DNA of 58,775 nt, from assembly GCF_002849595.1 (NCBI RefSeq), contig NZ_NRQR01000017.1, positions 1 through 58,775 on the forward strand, written 5' to 3'. Within the stretch, counting starts at the first letter, position 1; each line of letters begins with the position of its first letter. The notes under the pieces were generated by a model. It was not told where the DNA came from. It was given only the letters and a program-made list of their open reading frames with translations, and ran no database searches. The stretch comes from Luteimonas rhizosphaerae (GTDB lineage: Bacteria > Pseudomonadota > Gammaproteobacteria > Xanthomonadales > Xanthomonadaceae). Below, piece by piece: positions 48,060 to 56,207 of the stretch. Position numbers and translations under genes: made by a program.

Positions 48060-49304
48060 TCAGCCGTAGACCGGATACTTCGCGCACTGCGCGGCGACCT
48101 TGTCGCGCACGGTGGCGATCACGTCCTCGTCCTTCGGGGCATCGAGCACGTCGCAGATCCAGTGGGCGAGGTCGGTGCAGTCCTGCTCGACGTAGCCACG
48201 TGTGGTCACCGCCGGCGTGCCCAGGCGCAGGCCCGAGGTCACGAAGGGCTTGCGCGGATCGTTCGGCACCGAGTTCTTGTTGACGGTGATGTGGGCGCGG
48301 CCGAGGGCTTCTTCCGCGTCCTTGCCGCTGACGTCCTTGCCGATCATGTCGACCAGCATCAGATGGTTCTCGGTGCCGCCGGACACGATCTTGTAGCCGC
48401 GTTCGATGATGACCTTCGCCATCGCCTGCGCGTTCTTCACCACCTGCTGCTGGTAGGTCTTGAACGCGGGCTCCAGCGCTTCCTTGAACGCGACCGCCTT
48501 GCCGGCGATCACGTGCATCAGCGGGCCACCCTGGATGCCTGGAAACACGATCGACTGCAGCTTCTTGGCGATCTCGTCGAACTGCTCGCCGGCGCCGGTC
48601 TGGCTGGCGATGATGATGCCGCCGCGCGGGCCGCGCAGGGTCTTGTGCGTGGTCGAGGTGACGACATGCGCGTGCGGCACCGGCGTCGGGTAGACGCCCG
48701 CGGCGACGAGGCCGGCGACGTGCGCCATGTCGACGAACAGATAGGCGCCCACCTTGTCGGCGATGGCGCGGAAGCGCGCCCAGTCGACGACCTGCGAATA
48801 GGCGGAGAAGCCGGCGATGACCATCTTCGGCTTGTGCTCGAGCGCGAGGCGCTCGACTTCGTCGTAATCGATCAGGCCGGCGTCGTCGACGCCGTACTGC
48901 ACCGCGTTGAACAGCTTGCCGGACGCGTTGACCTTGGCGCCGTGGGTCAGATGACCGCCGTGGGCCAGCGACATGCCGAGGATCGTGTCGCCCGGCTGCA
49001 GCAGCGCGAAGAAGAAATGCGGCTGCACGTTCGCGTAGTCGGCATCGAACAGCTGCTTGAGGCGGTCGATCGCGAGCTGCTCGGCGATGTCGACGTACTC
49101 GCAGCCGCCGTAATAGCGCTTGCCCGGATAGCCCTCGGCGTACTTGTTGGTCAGCTGGCTGCCCTGCGCCTCCATCACCAGCGCGCTGCAGTAGTTCTCC
49201 GAGGCGATCAGCTCGACGTGGTCTTCCTGGCGGCGGACCTCGTTCGCGATGGCCTGGGCGAGGTCGGGATCGTAGCTTTCGAGACGGGCGTCGCGCTGGA
49301 ACAT
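48060..49304 (-). CDS. glyA: Serine hydroxymethyltransferase
   Basis: PLP enzyme that interconverts serine and glycine with transfer of a one-carbon unit to tetrahydrofolate. The start at 49304 (414 aa) begins [19 protein letters not shown] and has GGAG 7 nt upstream. Conserved blocks include [37 protein letters not shown], the PLP-lysine site [36 protein letters not shown] and [15 protein letters not shown]. It is divergent from ettA, sharing a 161-bp intergenic region. Confidence 0.98.
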   Translation of the reverse strand: MFQRDARLESYDPDLAQAIANEVRRQEDHVELIASENYCSALVMEAQGSQLTNKYAEGYPGKRYYGGCEYVDIAEQLAIDRLKQLFDADYANVQPHFFFALLQPGDTILGMSLAHGGHLTHGAKVNASGKLFNAVQYGVDDAGLIDYDEVERLALEHKPKMVIAGFSAYSQVVDWARFRAIADKVGAYLFVDMAHVAGLVAAGVYPTPVPHAHVVTSTTHKTLRGPRGGIIIASQTGAGEQFDEIAKKLQSIVFPGIQGGPLMHVIAGKAVAFKEALEPAFKTYQQQVVKNAQAMAKVIIERGYKIVSGGTENHLMLVDMIGKDVSGKDAEEALGRAHITVNKNSVPNDPRKPFVTSGLRLGTPAVTTRGYVEQDCTDLAHWICDVLDAPKDEDVIATVRDKVAAQCAKYPVYG

Positions 49305-49388
49305 CGAGGGCTCCGGAACAGTGAACGGCGAGGCCGGCCATTGTAGCGCCGGGCCGCCCGGCGCGCGGCCCGGGCGGGCGTGAGCCGT

Positions 49389-49394
49389 TATAAT
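49389..49394 (+). promoter_or_regulatory. Consensus -10 box upstream of ettA
   Basis: A perfect TATAAT lies 72 bp upstream of the ettA ATG in an otherwise extremely GC-rich spacer, predicting a start near 49401. No -35 hexamer is recognisable in the GC-only sequence upstream. Confidence 0.6.
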
Positions 49395-49465
49395 TGCCGC
49401 CATCCCTTCCCTACCCGACGCCGCCCGACCGGGCCCCGGCGCGGGCCGGCACAACCGGAGCCCCC

Positions 49466-51124
49466 ATGTCGCAATACATCTACACCATGAACCGCGTGTC
49501 CAAGGTGGTCCCGCCGAAGCGGCAGATCATCAAGGACATCTCGCTGTCGTTCTTCCCGGGCGCCAAGATCGGCCTGCTGGGCCTCAACGGCTCCGGCAAG
49601 TCCACCGTGCTGAAGATCATGGCCGGCGTGGACCAGGATTTCGAAGGCGAAGCCCGCGCGCAGGCCGGCACCAAGGTCGGCTATCTGGCGCAGGAACCCG
49701 AGCTCGATCCGGAGATGACGGTCCGCGAAGCGGTCGAGGAAGGCGTGGGCGAAGTGCTGCAGGCCCAGGCCGCGCTGGACAAGGTCTACGACGCCTACGC
49801 CGAGGAAGGCGCCGACTTCGACGCGCTGGCCAAGGAACAGGAGCGCCTGGAGGCGATCCTCGCCGCCGGGGACGCGCACACGCTGGAAAACCAACTGGAC
49901 GTGGCGGCCGACGCGCTGCGCCTGCCGCCGTGGGAGGCCAAGGTCGGCAACCTGTCGGGCGGCGAGAAGCGCCGCGTCGCGTTGTGCCGCCTGCTGCTGC
50001 AGAAGCCGGACATGCTGCTGCTCGACGAACCGACCAACCATCTCGACGCCGAGTCGGTGGAGTGGCTGGAGCAGTTCCTCGCGCGCTACACCGGCACCGT
50101 CGTCGCGGTCACCCATGACCGCTACTTCCTCGACAACGCCGCGGAGTGGATCCTCGAACTCGACCGCGGCCGCGGCATTCCGTGGAAGGGCAACTACACC
50201 GAGTGGCTGACGCAGAAGGACGAGCGCCTGAAGCAGGAAGACAACCAGGAAAAGTCCCGCCAGAAGGCGATCCAGAAGGAACTGGAGTGGTCGCGCCAGA
50301 ACGCCAAGGGCGGTCGCACCAAGGGCAAGGCGCGTCTGGCCCGCCTGGAAGAGCTGCAGTCTGTCGATTACCAGAAGCGCAACGAGACCAACGAGCTGTT
50401 CATCCCGCCGGGCGAGCGCCTGGGCAATGCGGTGATGGAGTTCAAGAACGTCAGCAAGACCTTCGGTGACCGCCTGCTGATCGACAACCTGTCGATGATC
50501 ATCCCGCCGGGCGCGATCGTCGGCATCATCGGTCCGAACGGCGCGGGCAAGTCCACGCTGTTCAAGATGATCACCGGGCAGGAGAAGCCGGATTCGGGCC
50601 AGATCGTGGTCGGGCCGACCGTGCAGCTGAGTTACGTCGACCAGAGCCGCGACGCGCTGGAGGGCAACCACAACGTCTTCCAGGAAATCTCGGGCGGCCT
50701 CGACATCCTCAACATCAACGGCGTCGAGATCCAGTCGCGCGCCTACATCGGCCGCTTCAACTTCAAGGGCCAGGACCAGCAGAAGCTCGTGGGCACGCTG
50801 TCGGGCGGTGAGCGCGGCCGTCTGCACATGGCCAAGACCCTGCTGCAGGGCGGCAACGTGCTGCTGCTCGACGAACCGTCGAACGACCTCGACATCGAGA
50901 CCCTGCGATCGCTCGAAGACGCGCTGCTGGAGTTCCCCGGCAACACGTTCGTGATCTCGCATGACCGCTGGTTCCTCGACCGCATCGCCACGCACATCAT
51001 CGCGTTCGAAGGCGACAGCCACGTCGAGTTCTTCCAGGGCAACTACCGCGAGTACGAGGAAGACAAGCGCCGCCGCATGGGCGACGACGCGGGTCCGAAG
51101 CGTCTGCGGTTCAAGGCGCTGAAG
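49466..51124 (+). CDS. ettA: Energy-dependent translational throttle protein EttA (ABC-F ATPase)
   Basis: Ribosome E-site-binding ABC-F protein that gates entry into elongation according to the ATP/ADP ratio. The 553-aa frame starts [19 protein letters not shown], as in EttA, after a CCGGAG ribosome-binding site. Two ABC cassettes are visible: Walker [11 protein letters not shown] and [10 protein letters not shown]; signatures [12 protein letters not shown] and [12 protein letters not shown]; Walker [13 protein letters not shown] and [11 protein letters not shown]. The EttA-specific arm and the linker ([19 protein letters not shown], then [21 protein letters not shown]) are present. The stop codon is at 51125-51127. 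The gene is monocistronic or followed by map after a REP-like element. Confidence 0.98.
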
Positions 51125-51145
51125 TAAGCAGCCGAAAAAAGTCGA

Positions 51146-51199
51146 GCCCTCTCCCCCTCCGACTACGTGCCGCCGGAGTAGAGGGGTTGGGGTGAGAGC
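51146..51199. repeat. REP-like element between ettA and map
   Basis: The spacer contains CCCTCTCCCCCTCCG...CCGGAGTAGAGGGG followed by TTGGGGTGAGAG. These can fold into a stem and share the CCCTCTCCC / GGGGTGAG vocabulary of the sucC-sucD element. Confidence 0.6.
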
Positions 51200-51223
51200 G
51201 GCACAGACAACCGGAAGCCACAG

Positions 51224-51961
51224 ATGACCATCCAGACCCTGGAAGAACTCGAAGGCCTCAAGCGCGCCGGTGCGCTGGTCGCGCGCATCCTCTCGACGAT
51301 GCGCGATCACGCGCTGGCCGGCACCACGCCGCGCGATCTCGACGCCATCGGCGCCGAGATGCTCCACGACGCCGGTGCGCAGTCCGCGCCGGTGCTGACC
51401 TACGGCTTCCCGGCCGCGACCTGCATCAGCGTCAACCGCGTCGTCGCGCACGGCATCCCCGACGCGACGCCGCTGCAGGGTGGCGATCTGGTCAACATCG
51501 ACGTGTCCGCCGAACTCGACGGCTTCTTCGCCGATACCGGCGCGAGCTTCGTCGTCGGCACCGCGAGCGCCGCGCAGCAGCGCCTGCTCGACGCAACCCG
51601 CGAGGCGCGCGATGCCGCCATCGCCCAGCTGCGGGCAGGCGAACTGCTCAGCGGCATCGGCCGCACCATCGAAGCCGTGGCCGCGCGCCGCGGCTTCCGC
51701 ATCATCCGCAACCTGCAGAGCCACGGCGTCGGCCGTGCGCTGCACGAGTCGCCCGGCTCGATTCCCGGCTACTTCGATCGCCGCGACACCCGACGCCTGC
51801 ACGACGGCATGGTGATCACCGTCGAGCCGTTCCTCGCGACCCACGCCACGCGCACCGAAGACCTGGACGACGGCTGGTCGCTGCTCTGCCCCAAGGGCTA
51901 TGGCGCGCAGTTCGAGCACACGGTCGTCGTCACCCACGGCGCGCCGATCATCGTCACCTGA
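51224..51961 (+). CDS. map: Type I methionine aminopeptidase
   Basis: Metalloenzyme that removes N-terminal Met from nascent proteins. The 245 aa match type I MetAP. Metal- and substrate-binding positions are seen as VVAHGIPD (His), [21 protein letters not shown] (two Asp), [13 protein letters not shown] (His), ITVEPFLA (Glu) and QFEHTVVVT (Glu). The family's usual DGFHGD/DGFHADT is DGFFADT here, a modest change beside the first metal Asp. This may be a second map paralogue, since the main map gene is often beside rpsB. It is followed 10 bp later by pyrF. Confidence 0.94.
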   Translation: MTIQTLEELEGLKRAGALVARILSTMRDHALAGTTPRDLDAIGAEMLHDAGAQSAPVLTYGFPAATCISVNRVVAHGIPDATPLQGGDLVNIDVSAELDGFFADTGASFVVGTASAAQQRLLDATREARDAAIAQLRAGELLSGIGRTIEAVAARRGFRIIRNLQSHGVGRALHESPGSIPGYFDRRDTRRLHDGMVITVEPFLATHATRTEDLDDGWSLLCPKGYGAQFEHTVVVTHGAPIIVT

Positions 51962-51971
51962 GAACCGCTCC

Positions 51972-52802
51972 ATGACGCACACCTTCATGCAGGCGCTGCG
52001 TGCGCGCTGGCAGTCCGCCGACACGCTGGTCTGCGTCGGTCTCGACCCCGAACCGGCGAAGTTTCCCGCTCGTTTCGCGAATGATCCCGATGCGGTGTTC
52101 GCGTTCTGCCGCGACATCGCCGATGCGACCGCCGACTACGCCTGCGCGTTCAAGCCGCAGATCGCGCACTTCGCCGCCCTCGGGGCCGAAGACGCGCTGC
52201 AGCGACTGATCGCGCATCTGCATGCCGCGCACCCCGGCGTGCCGGTGGTCCTCGACGCCAAGCGCGGCGACATCGGCAGCACCGCGCAGCGCTACGTCGC
52301 CGAGGCCTTCGAACGCTTCGCGGCCGATGCCGTGACGGTGAACCCCTACCTCGGTCGTGATTCGGTGCAGCCCTTCCTCGACCGCAGCGACAAGGGCGTC
52401 GTGATCCTCTGCCGCACGTCGAATCCGGGCGCGGCCGATCTGCAGGACCTGCCGGTTGCGCATGCCGGCGCCACGCGGCCGCTGTACCAGCATGTCGCCG
52501 AGACCATCGCGCGCGACTGGAACGGCCACGGCAACGTGTCGCTGGTCGTCGGCGCGACCTGGCCCGAGCAGCTGCGCGAAGTGCGCGCGATCGTCGGCGA
52601 CATGCCGTTCCTCGTGCCGGGTGTCGGCGCGCAGGGTGGCGACGTCGAGGCCGTGGTCGGCAATGCGAAGACGGCGGACGGCACCGGCCTGATGGTCAGT
52701 TCGTCGCGCGCGATTCTCTATGCATCGAACGGCGACGATTTCGCGGACGCTGCGGCGCGCGAGGCGCGCGCCCTGCGGGATGCGATCAACCGGGTCCGTT
52801 GA
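51972..52802 (+). CDS. pyrF: Orotidine-5'-phosphate decarboxylase (type 2)
   Basis: Catalyses the last step of UMP synthesis. The 276-aa protein belongs to the longer type 2 group, recognised by [55 protein letters not shown] (catalytic Lys-Asp network), [30 protein letters not shown] and [17 protein letters not shown]. The ATG at 51972 follows map by 10 bp. The longer frame lies inside map. It converges with the PHP-domain gene; a small dyad overlaps its stop. Confidence 0.96.
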   Translation: MTHTFMQALRARWQSADTLVCVGLDPEPAKFPARFANDPDAVFAFCRDIADATADYACAFKPQIAHFAALGAEDALQRLIAHLHAAHPGVPVVLDAKRGDIGSTAQRYVAEAFERFAADAVTVNPYLGRDSVQPFLDRSDKGVVILCRTSNPGAADLQDLPVAHAGATRPLYQHVAETIARDWNGHGNVSLVVGATWPEQLREVRAIVGDMPFLVPGVGAQGGDVEAVVGNAKTADGTGLMVSSSRAILYASNGDDFADAAAREARALRDAINRVR

Positions 52803-52823
52803 CCGCGCCGAGTCCAGTCAACG
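52796..52823. terminator. Dyad between convergent pyrF and the PHP-domain gene
   Basis: CCGTTGAC (52796-52803) and GTCAACGG (52816-52823) form an 8-bp stem with a 12-nt loop; the left arm contains the pyrF stop codon. There is no T run, so termination efficiency is doubtful. It could serve both strands. Confidence 0.4.
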
Positions 52824-52826
52824 GCG

Positions 52827-54254
52827 TCAGCGCACAAGCTCCACGAACACCGGATTCGAGTAGAACCACAGGTCCTGCCACGGATCCTCGCCGGCGACAT
52901 CCGGCGTCGGTTCGATCTGCGCGTTCGACGTGCCCCGAACGCGCACGAAGCCACGCGTCTCCGGCGCCGGCAGCGTCACGTCGAACGCGATGCGATTGCC
53001 GTCCTGCCGCCATTGCGCAGCGCGCACGGTGTGCACGGTCATCTGCGGCGCGCCGTCGTCCGCCGCCTGCCCGGCGATCACGTCGATGTGGTCGATCGCA
53101 TTGCGGTCGCCGTTGAAGTTCGGACCCTCCGGGACCGTCACCGACAGCCGCACCGTGACCTGCGCGCCCGGGGCGACCTGCAGCGTGTCGCCGATGGTCG
53201 CAGGTGCCGCACCGTCGGCCGACACCTGCAGGTCGAGGCCGTCGATGAGATCACCGGTCACCGCGAACATGCGGCCCTGCCGCAGACCGTCGAGGATGTC
53301 AGCGCTGTCGTGGCGCGCCAGCACGTAGGTCTTGCTGTACTCGCCCGGCCAGAAGTCGGCGCCGCCGATGTCGGCATTGCGATGCGAGTCGGAGGTCGAC
53401 GTGATCCAGAACCGCCGCCCCTCGGCGAGCAGCGTGTCCCACACGCCGCCGAGCTGCGCGGTCATCTGGTCGAACCCGCCCCAGGTCTTGGCCGCATCGT
53501 TGCGGTAGAGGCCGCGATGGCGCCGGTCGGCCTGATGGCCGGGCGCACCTTCCATGCCGACGAGCACGTCCGGCGCCGCGTCCTGCCAGGCACGCAGCTC
53601 GTCGGGTTCGACCTCGCCCCACGCGCCGGTCGCCGTCGCGGTGCGCGACGGATGGTTGACGAACATCAGCGGCTGCGGCTGCTGCGCCTGCATGTAGCGC
53701 AGCGCGGCGATCATCGCCTCCGGCGTGTCGCGCGTGTCGTCGTCCACCTCGCGACGGCTGAAACGCCGCTCCAGATCGACCAGCATCGCGTTCTCGTGCG
53801 CGCCCGGCGCCATGATCAGCGACGCATGTTCGCCGGCCGGCACGTCGAATTCCATGCCGTGGAACTGCAGCACCTCGGGCACCCCGGTGCGCGCCTGCTG
53901 CAGCGCGGGCCACGCCGAATCGTGGGTCACCGCCGAATGGTTCGGGCCGCCGTGATCGGTGTGCACCATCCACGCCAGGCCGTGCCGGCGCGCTTCCTCG
54001 GCATTGCGCGTGCGCGAATACGGCGAATCGCCGCCACGGATCGGCGTCGGCGGCGACGTGCTGTCGTCCCAGGTCACGCTCCATTCGCTGTGCACGTGGT
54101 GATCGCCCGGCAGCCAGCGCCGGCCCGCGGCGTCGTTCGCGAACGATGGCGTCGCCAGCATCGACGCGAGGGCGAGCGCGACGACTGCCGCGCGCAGGGA
54201 TGGAAACGCGGCGTGCGCGCGACGTGGCGCCAGCGGCGCGGATGGGACAGGCAT
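52827..54254 (-). CDS. Exported CehA/McbA-type PHP-domain metallohydrolase
   Basis: The 475-aa product starts MPVPSAPLAPRRAHAAFPSLRA and has a Sec signal peptide (hydrophobic AAVVALALASMLATPSFA, cleavage near AND). PHP-type metal motifs follow: GDHHVHSEWS, MVHTDHGGPNHSA, FHGMEFDVPAGEHASL, FVNHPSR and STSDSHRN. They resemble CehA/McbA-like phosphoesterases or esterases acting in the periplasm. The C-terminal ~130 residues look like a beta-rich accessory domain (APGAQVTVRLSVTVPEGPNFNGD onward). The ATG at 54254 has GGAG upstream. The substrate is unknown. The gene is 102 bp downstream of the GT2 gene on the same strand. Confidence 0.82.
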   Translation of the reverse strand: MPVPSAPLAPRRAHAAFPSLRAAVVALALASMLATPSFANDAAGRRWLPGDHHVHSEWSVTWDDSTSPPTPIRGGDSPYSRTRNAEEARRHGLAWMVHTDHGGPNHSAVTHDSAWPALQQARTGVPEVLQFHGMEFDVPAGEHASLIMAPGAHENAMLVDLERRFSRREVDDDTRDTPEAMIAALRYMQAQQPQPLMFVNHPSRTATATGAWGEVEPDELRAWQDAAPDVLVGMEGAPGHQADRRHRGLYRNDAAKTWGGFDQMTAQLGGVWDTLLAEGRRFWITSTSDSHRNADIGGADFWPGEYSKTYVLARHDSADILDGLRQGRMFAVTGDLIDGLDLQVSADGAAPATIGDTLQVAPGAQVTVRLSVTVPEGPNFNGDRNAIDHIDVIAGQAADDGAPQMTVHTVRAAQWRQDGNRIAFDVTLPAPETRGFVRVRGTSNAQIEPTPDVAGEDPWQDLWFYSNPVFVELVR

Positions 54255-54356
54255 GAGGGGCTCCGGCGTCGCGCGGATCGGACGCTTGCACGCCGTCGAC
54301 GACGGCGGGCCGCCATTGGAGCGGACGCGCATGAAACCGTGATGACACCGGAGGCG

Positions 54357-55217
54357 TCAGCCGCGCAGCAACTTCCGCAGCACGGCGACCGGAAACCGCA
54401 GCCAGATCATCGCCCACACCGCCGCGCGCATCGGCGGGCTGCGACGTGCACGTTCGAACTTGCCGAAATACCGCCACAGGCCGCGATGCTTGTGCCACTC
54501 GACGAACACCGGCCGCGCGCGGCTCGACACGCCGCGCAGGTGCACCACCTGCACGTCGTTGGCGACCGCGACGACGGCGCCGGCTTCGCGCGCGCGGCGC
54601 GAGAAATCCAGGTCTTCGGCGTGCAGGCGATACGCGGTATCGAAGCCGTCGATCCGGTCGAACAGCGCGCGCGGCAGCAGCATCAACGCGCCGGACACCG
54701 CGTCGACGCGCTGCAGCCGCTGGTCGGGATCGCGCGGCAACGCGAGCTCCCGGCCGGCCGCCGAACGCAGCATCGCGACGAAATCCGGATCGCGGCGACG
54801 CGCGGCGGCGTCGCGGACGCCGGCCTCGTCGACGAGATCGACGCCGAGCAGGCACGGCGCCGCCAGCGCATCCGCGTGCGCGCGCAGCCGCTGCAACGCG
54901 TCGGGCTCGAGCAGGCAGTCGGGATTGACGAACGCGATCCACGGCGCGTCGCTGTCGCGCGCGCCCTGGTTGCAGGCGACCGCGAACCCGGGGTTGTCGG
55001 GATTGCCGATGAAATGCACGCGCGGATCGAGCGAAGCGTGGCGCTGCACGATGGCCAGCGTCTGGTCGTTGGAGCCGTTGTCGACGACCCGCACCTGGGC
55101 CACGCCCTGCGCGGCGCGCAGGCGGGCGAGGCAGGCGTCGATGGTGCTGCCGCTCTGGTAGGTCACGACGACGGCGACGATGTCGGCGCCGGTGGCGGTT
55201 TCCGGGGGCATCGTCAT
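54357..55217 (-). CDS. Family 2 glycosyltransferase (WbbL/rhamnosyltransferase-like)
   Basis: The 286-aa protein begins IVAVVVTYQSGSTIDACLARL and has VVDNGSNDQTLAIV (nucleotide-sugar binding), NPDNPGFAVACNQGAR, the DxD-equivalent AFVNPDCLLEPDAL, VSGALMLLPRALFDRIDGFDTAYRLHAEDLDFSRRAREAG (acceptor/catalytic ED) and VVHLRGVSSR. These match GT2 enzymes of the rhamnosyltransferase type used in LPS or exopolysaccharide assembly. The C-terminal hydrophobic-basic stretch suggests peripheral membrane contact. It starts 3 bp after the stop of the upstream GT-like gene, so the two are probably co-expressed. The donor and acceptor are not predictable. Confidence 0.9.
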   Translation of the reverse strand: MTMPPETATGADIVAVVVTYQSGSTIDACLARLRAAQGVAQVRVVDNGSNDQTLAIVQRHASLDPRVHFIGNPDNPGFAVACNQGARDSDAPWIAFVNPDCLLEPDALQRLRAHADALAAPCLLGVDLVDEAGVRDAAARRRDPDFVAMLRSAAGRELALPRDPDQRLQRVDAVSGALMLLPRALFDRIDGFDTAYRLHAEDLDFSRRAREAGAVVAVANDVQVVHLRGVSSRARPVFVEWHKHRGLWRYFGKFERARRSPPMRAAVWAMIWLRFPVAVLRKLLRG

Positions 55218-55220
55218 GCG

Positions 55221-56180
55221 TCAGCCTGCATGCCCTTCGCGCGCGTGTGCGTCGACAGGCGCGGCCGGATCGGTCCTTGCGTCCTGGGCCGCGCTCGCGT
55301 CGCGGTCCTGGTGCGGCGTCGCCGCGATGGCCTCGTCGGCCGGTGCATCGCCGAACAACTGCTGCTGCGCCGGCGCGTCCTCCAGCGCGGCATACAGGCG
55401 ATGCAGGCGTTCACGGCTCGCGTGCAGCGGATCGTCCATCAGGAACCGGGCCAGGCGCGCATGCCAGGCCGGCCAGCGCACGGCGAGCGCATCCATGTCG
55501 CCGTCGGCCGGCCCGCCTTCGCCGCCGCGCGCGACGAAGGCGGTTTCGCACAGCGCGTTGCGCCAGCCGAGACCGCCCATGCGCAGCGACAGATCAATCA
55601 GCGCCGCGTACCACGACGCGTAGCTGGACGCGTCGAGCCCGCCGGCCTTCTTCCGCGCGTTGCCGCGCAGCAGCACGGCGTGGCCGACGGCGGCCGGCAG
55701 CTCGGGATACAGCGGCGGCAGTTGCTGGCAGGCGCGCGCGAGCCGCGACGGATCGTCGGGAATCGGCGCGATCTCGCCGATACGCGGCCAGGCGGCCGCT
55801 TCGCCGGCGTTGCACCACGGGGTCGCGGTCGCGATCGAGGCGTCGCGCGCGAAGCACGCGGCGAGCGCGTTGGCCCAGCCGGGCGCGGGAATCGCGTCGG
55901 GCGCGAGCACGATGACATCGGCATCGCCGCAGGCGCGCAGCACGTCGTCGAGATGCGCGACCTCGCCGATGCTGCGCGGGCGGCAGGTGTAGTCGGCCTG
56001 CAGCGGCGTCGTTGCGAGCCAGCGCTGCACGATGGCCGCGCCGCGCGGACCGACCCGCGCGTCGTCCGCGAGCCAGACACGCGCACCTGCCGGCGTGCCG
56101 GCGTCGAGCGCGGCCAGGCACGCGTCGAGCGCGTCGTCGTCGTGGCCGACGGGCAGCAGCACGACCGGCACGTCAGTCAT
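55221..56180 (-). CDS. GT2-like glycosyltransferase family protein, divergent
   Basis: The 319-aa product has a GT-A-like beginning (VPVVLLPVGHDDDALDACLAALDAGTPAGARVWLADDA) and a DxD-like point ADVIVLAPDAIPAPGWANAL. Middle-domain residues AVGHAVLLRGNARKKAGGLD recall the acceptor region of GT2 enzymes. Conservation is weak and the usual ED catalytic block is not evident. The last ~60 residues are Ala/Asp-rich and probably disordered. It is coupled to the downstream GT2 gene by a 3-bp gap and lies 27 bp after gspD on the same strand. It may be a pseudo-enzyme or a transferase of unknown specificity. Confidence 0.75.
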   Translation of the reverse strand: MTDVPVVLLPVGHDDDALDACLAALDAGTPAGARVWLADDARVGPRGAAIVQRWLATTPLQADYTCRPRSIGEVAHLDDVLRACGDADVIVLAPDAIPAPGWANALAACFARDASIATATPWCNAGEAAAWPRIGEIAPIPDDPSRLARACQQLPPLYPELPAAVGHAVLLRGNARKKAGGLDASSYASWYAALIDLSLRMGGLGWRNALCETAFVARGGEGGPADGDMDALAVRWPAWHARLARFLMDDPLHASRERLHRLYAALEDAPAQQQLFGDAPADEAIAATPHQDRDASAAQDARTDPAAPVDAHAREGHAG

Positions 56181-56207
56181 GCGACTGCCCCGTCGACATC
56201 GCCGGCC

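Noticed and set aside
49388..52117. Minus-strand open frame of about 900 codons
   Set aside because: Antisense to ettA, map and pyrF. The translation is rich in Arg, Ala, Gln and His with no recognisable motif, while the plus-strand genes are all secure.
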